5,855 nucleotides of DNA, from assembly GCA_030147335.1 (NCBI GenBank), contig JASKZZ010000212.1, positions 1 through 5,855 of the forward strand, in the 5' to 3' direction. Shown piece by piece: positions 4,492 to 5,855 of the stretch (the first letter of the stretch is position 1; each line of letters starts with the position of its first letter). The notes under the pieces were generated by a model. It had not been told where the DNA came from, did no database searches, and worked only from the letters and a program-made list of their open reading frames with translations. Made by a program: the position numbers and the translations under genes. The DNA comes from Herpetosiphonaceae bacterium. Its GTDB lineage: Bacteria > Chloroflexota > Chloroflexia > Chloroflexales > Kallotenuaceae.

Positions 4492-5855
4492 ATGATCGAT
4501 CCTCAGCAGCTTGGTACGTACCTACAAGATTTGCGAAAGCAGGCTGGTCTAACCCAGGCTGGGCTAGCAGGACGACTCAACGTTAGCATCGATGTTATTC
4601 GTCAGTGGGAACGTGGTGAAATTCTGCCCCCTGACACGATGATCACGCAACTTGCCCACGCGCTTGAGGTGCCGGTATTAGATATTGAAGCACGGCTTCA
4701 AGCAACCGCGCAGCCAAGTGGGGCAGGTATTCCGTCACAACAGAGCGTGAGCGCCGCACCTGCGACTGGACTCCAGCGAGGATTGATCTCTCAAGCAATG
4801 ATGTTTATCCTTCTGCTTGTCGGCATAACTGTTTTTGGAATTTATTGGTTGACGAGGCCGTCGCGTACCAGTGAGGCCAGTGAAACACCTGCGATAACCA
4901 GTGCAGTCGGTCAATCTTCGACGCCTCCATCCACAGCAACCGGTATGAGTAGCCAAGCGCCAACAGCGCCTCCATCCACAGCAACCGTTGTGAGTAGCCA
5001 AGCGGCAACAGCTGTGGCTGAAAATATCATAGCCTCTGCGTCGTCGGTTCCAAGTCCGGCTGCCGCAACCAGCCGACTCGCACTTGTCCGCGACAGAAAC
5101 AAGCTAATCTGTGGCGTTCCGAGCAATATCCCCGGCTTTGGCGAGAAAACACCCGCATCACTGCCGGATGAGCAGGCAACACTTGCTAATTGGAGTGGCT
5201 TCGATGTTGACCAATGTAAAGCTGTTGCCGCTGCCATCTTTGGCGTAGCCAATGACAACTCCTTAGCATTGCGCGGTGTTTTTGATACGCGGGTTATTCC
5301 TGGACGCGATGCTCCAGTAACACGTTTTGATGCCGTGCTGAGCGGCGAGGTCGATGTCTTGTTTGCGAGCACAACCTGGACGTCCAGCCGTGACACAGGC
5401 TTAGGAACCGAACCGGGCAAAGGCCTTGACTTTGGGCCGACAACATTTTACGACGGTCAAGGCTTTTTAGTGCCAAGCGCAAGGGAATGGAACAGTCCCG
5501 AAGCACTGCAAGGGCTACGTGTCTGCGTTCATCAAGAATCAACTAGCCGCTTAAACATCATCCCTTATTTGAATGATCGAGGAATTAACGCAAGCACCAT
5601 TGTCATTGACGCAAAAGCGACATTGGATGAGGTATATAGCGCCTACGAGACTGGACGCTGCGATGCGGTGGTGAGTGACATATCACAACTGGTAAGTCGA
5701 CGTAGTAGGTTCCAAGACCCGAATGCGCACGAAATCCTTGCCGATGAACAAGGCCAACCGTTTGTTCTTTCAAAAGAGCCACTCGGCCCTGTGGTGCAAG
5801 AAAACGACAGCCAGTGGCGTGATGTAATTTCTTGGACCATGTTTGCGATGATGGC
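4492..5855 (+). CDS. Membrane-spanning fusion: XRE helix-turn-helix, TM helix, AapJ-type amino-acid-binding domain (3' end missing)
   Basis: The frame is open for 454 codons from ATG 4492 to the window edge. Residues 7-63 form an XRE/Cro-type HTH (LRKQAGLTQAGLAGRLNVS, then IRQWERGEILPP and LAHALEVP). One hydrophobic helix spans 101-120 (MMFILLLVGITVFGIYWL). A Ser/Thr/Ala/Pro linker covers about 121-195 and includes a 15-residue duplication. From about 196 the sequence is an extracytoplasmic solute-binding domain of the polar amino-acid type (SBP_bac_3), closest to AapJ/BztA: KLICGVPSNIPGF (204-216), WSGFDVDQCKAVAAAIFG (234-251), SGEVDVL (284-290), TTWTSSRDTGLG (294-305), FYDGQGF (319-325), VCVHQESTS (344-352), AYETGRCDAVVSD (384-396), SKEPLGPVV (427-435). 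The four cysteines 207, 242, 345 and 390 sit at places I recall as conserved in AapJ. By family knowledge Arg300 and Asp396 should grip the ligand carboxylate and amine. There is no signal peptide or lipobox; the internal helix must serve as signal anchor, HTH inside and binding domain outside. I infer an amino-acid-responsive membrane-tethered regulator; a tethered importer-binding protein is the alternative. Perhaps 60-90 residues are missing at the end. Confidence 0.9.
   Translation, partial: MIDPQQLGTYLQDLRKQAGLTQAGLAGRLNVSIDVIRQWERGEILPPDTMITQLAHALEVPVLDIEARLQATAQPSGAGIPSQQSVSAAPATGLQRGLISQAMMFILLLVGITVFGIYWLTRPSRTSEASETPAITSAVGQSSTPPSTATGMSSQAPTAPPSTATVVSSQAATAVAENIIASASSVPSPAAATSRLALVRDRNKLICGVPSNIPGFGEKTPASLPDEQATLANWSGFDVDQCKAVAAAIFGVANDNSLALRGVFDTRVIPGRDAPVTRFDAVLSGEVDVLFASTTWTSSRDTGLGTEPGKGLDFGPTTFYDGQGFLVPSAREWNSPEALQGLRVCVHQESTSRLNIIPYLNDRGINASTIVIDAKATLDEVYSAYETGRCDAVVSDISQLVSRRSRFQDPNAHEILADEQGQPFVLSKEPLGPVVQENDSQWRDVISWTMFAMM
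4513..4522. repeat. Ten-base perfect palindrome in the start of the HTH gene
   Basis: GGTACGTACC lies 21 bases after the start codon, within codons 8-11. XRE regulators often bind short palindromes near their own start, so autoregulation is conceivable, but one 10-base palindrome inside coding sequence is weak evidence and may be chance. Confidence 0.2.
4922..5011 (+). repeat. Two tandem 45-bp repeats coding the extracytoplasmic linker
   Basis: Copies 4922-4966 and 4967-5011 differ at only three of 45 bases. Because the period is 45, the frame is kept and each copy encodes a 15-residue unit: PPSTATGMSSQAPTA (residues 145-159) and PPSTATVVSSQAATA (160-174). All three base differences change an amino acid (Gly-Met to Val-Val and Pro to Ala). 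The repeat lies just outside the predicted membrane helix and lengthens a flexible, probably unstructured spacer between helix and binding domain. The high identity suggests a recent duplication. Confidence 0.9.

Noticed and set aside
4735..5420. Three overlapping minus-strand open frames opposite the sensor gene, with Cys/Trp-rich repeats
   Set aside because: They are antisense shadows of the linker repeats and binding domain; the plus-strand frame carries clear family motifs over the same bases.

Overview
The window looks like a chromosomal segment of a Chloroflexota bacterium, probably class Chloroflexia. The main clue is the last 60 codons of the left-edge gene, which carry a C-terminal module (FERRVLTYTPSNP ... 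GNVGQHYYRWRY) that I know, from memory, almost only from Chloroflexus/Roseiflexus/Herpetosiphon-type genomes. Moderate GC and the N-terminal sequences of the two ABC subunits fit this. I could not run a search, so the taxonomy is an inference. All genes read on the + strand.

Layout: (1) 1-183, the 3' end of an unidentified gene with the Chloroflexota C-terminal module. (2) 184-386, an intergenic stretch with a perfect 21-bp hairpin at 217-264 and a weak inverted repeat that could be an operator. (3) 387-4052, two full-length ABC exporter half-transporters, six bases apart, each with its own Shine-Dalgarno. They are clearly a heterodimeric type IV exporter. The first subunit has Asp in place of the catalytic Glu after Walker B but a normal LSGGQ. 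The second has a normal Walker B/Glu but a changed signature, LSMGQ. The dimer therefore has one degenerate and one competent ATP site, as in TM287/288 and BmrCD. The substrate cannot be read from the sequence. (4) 4053-4491, a 439-bp gap with a strong hairpin just after the operon and a candidate promoter with a perfect TATAAT. No convincing gene lies in it. (5) 4492 to the right edge, an open gene with no stop inside the window, so it is easily missed.

The gene at 4492 is the most unusual part. It encodes an XRE/Cro-type helix-turn-helix domain, one transmembrane helix, a Ser/Thr/Pro/Ala linker containing a 15-residue tandem duplication, and then an AapJ/BztA-type amino-acid-binding domain normally found as a secreted periplasmic protein of polar amino-acid ABC importers. 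As drawn, the DNA-binding domain is cytoplasmic and the amino-acid-binding domain is outside. This suggests a one-protein transmembrane amino-acid sensor/regulator, or an importer-binding protein tethered to DNA or to the membrane by a recruited HTH segment. The C-terminal part of the binding domain and all downstream genes, which would discriminate between these, lie beyond the window.
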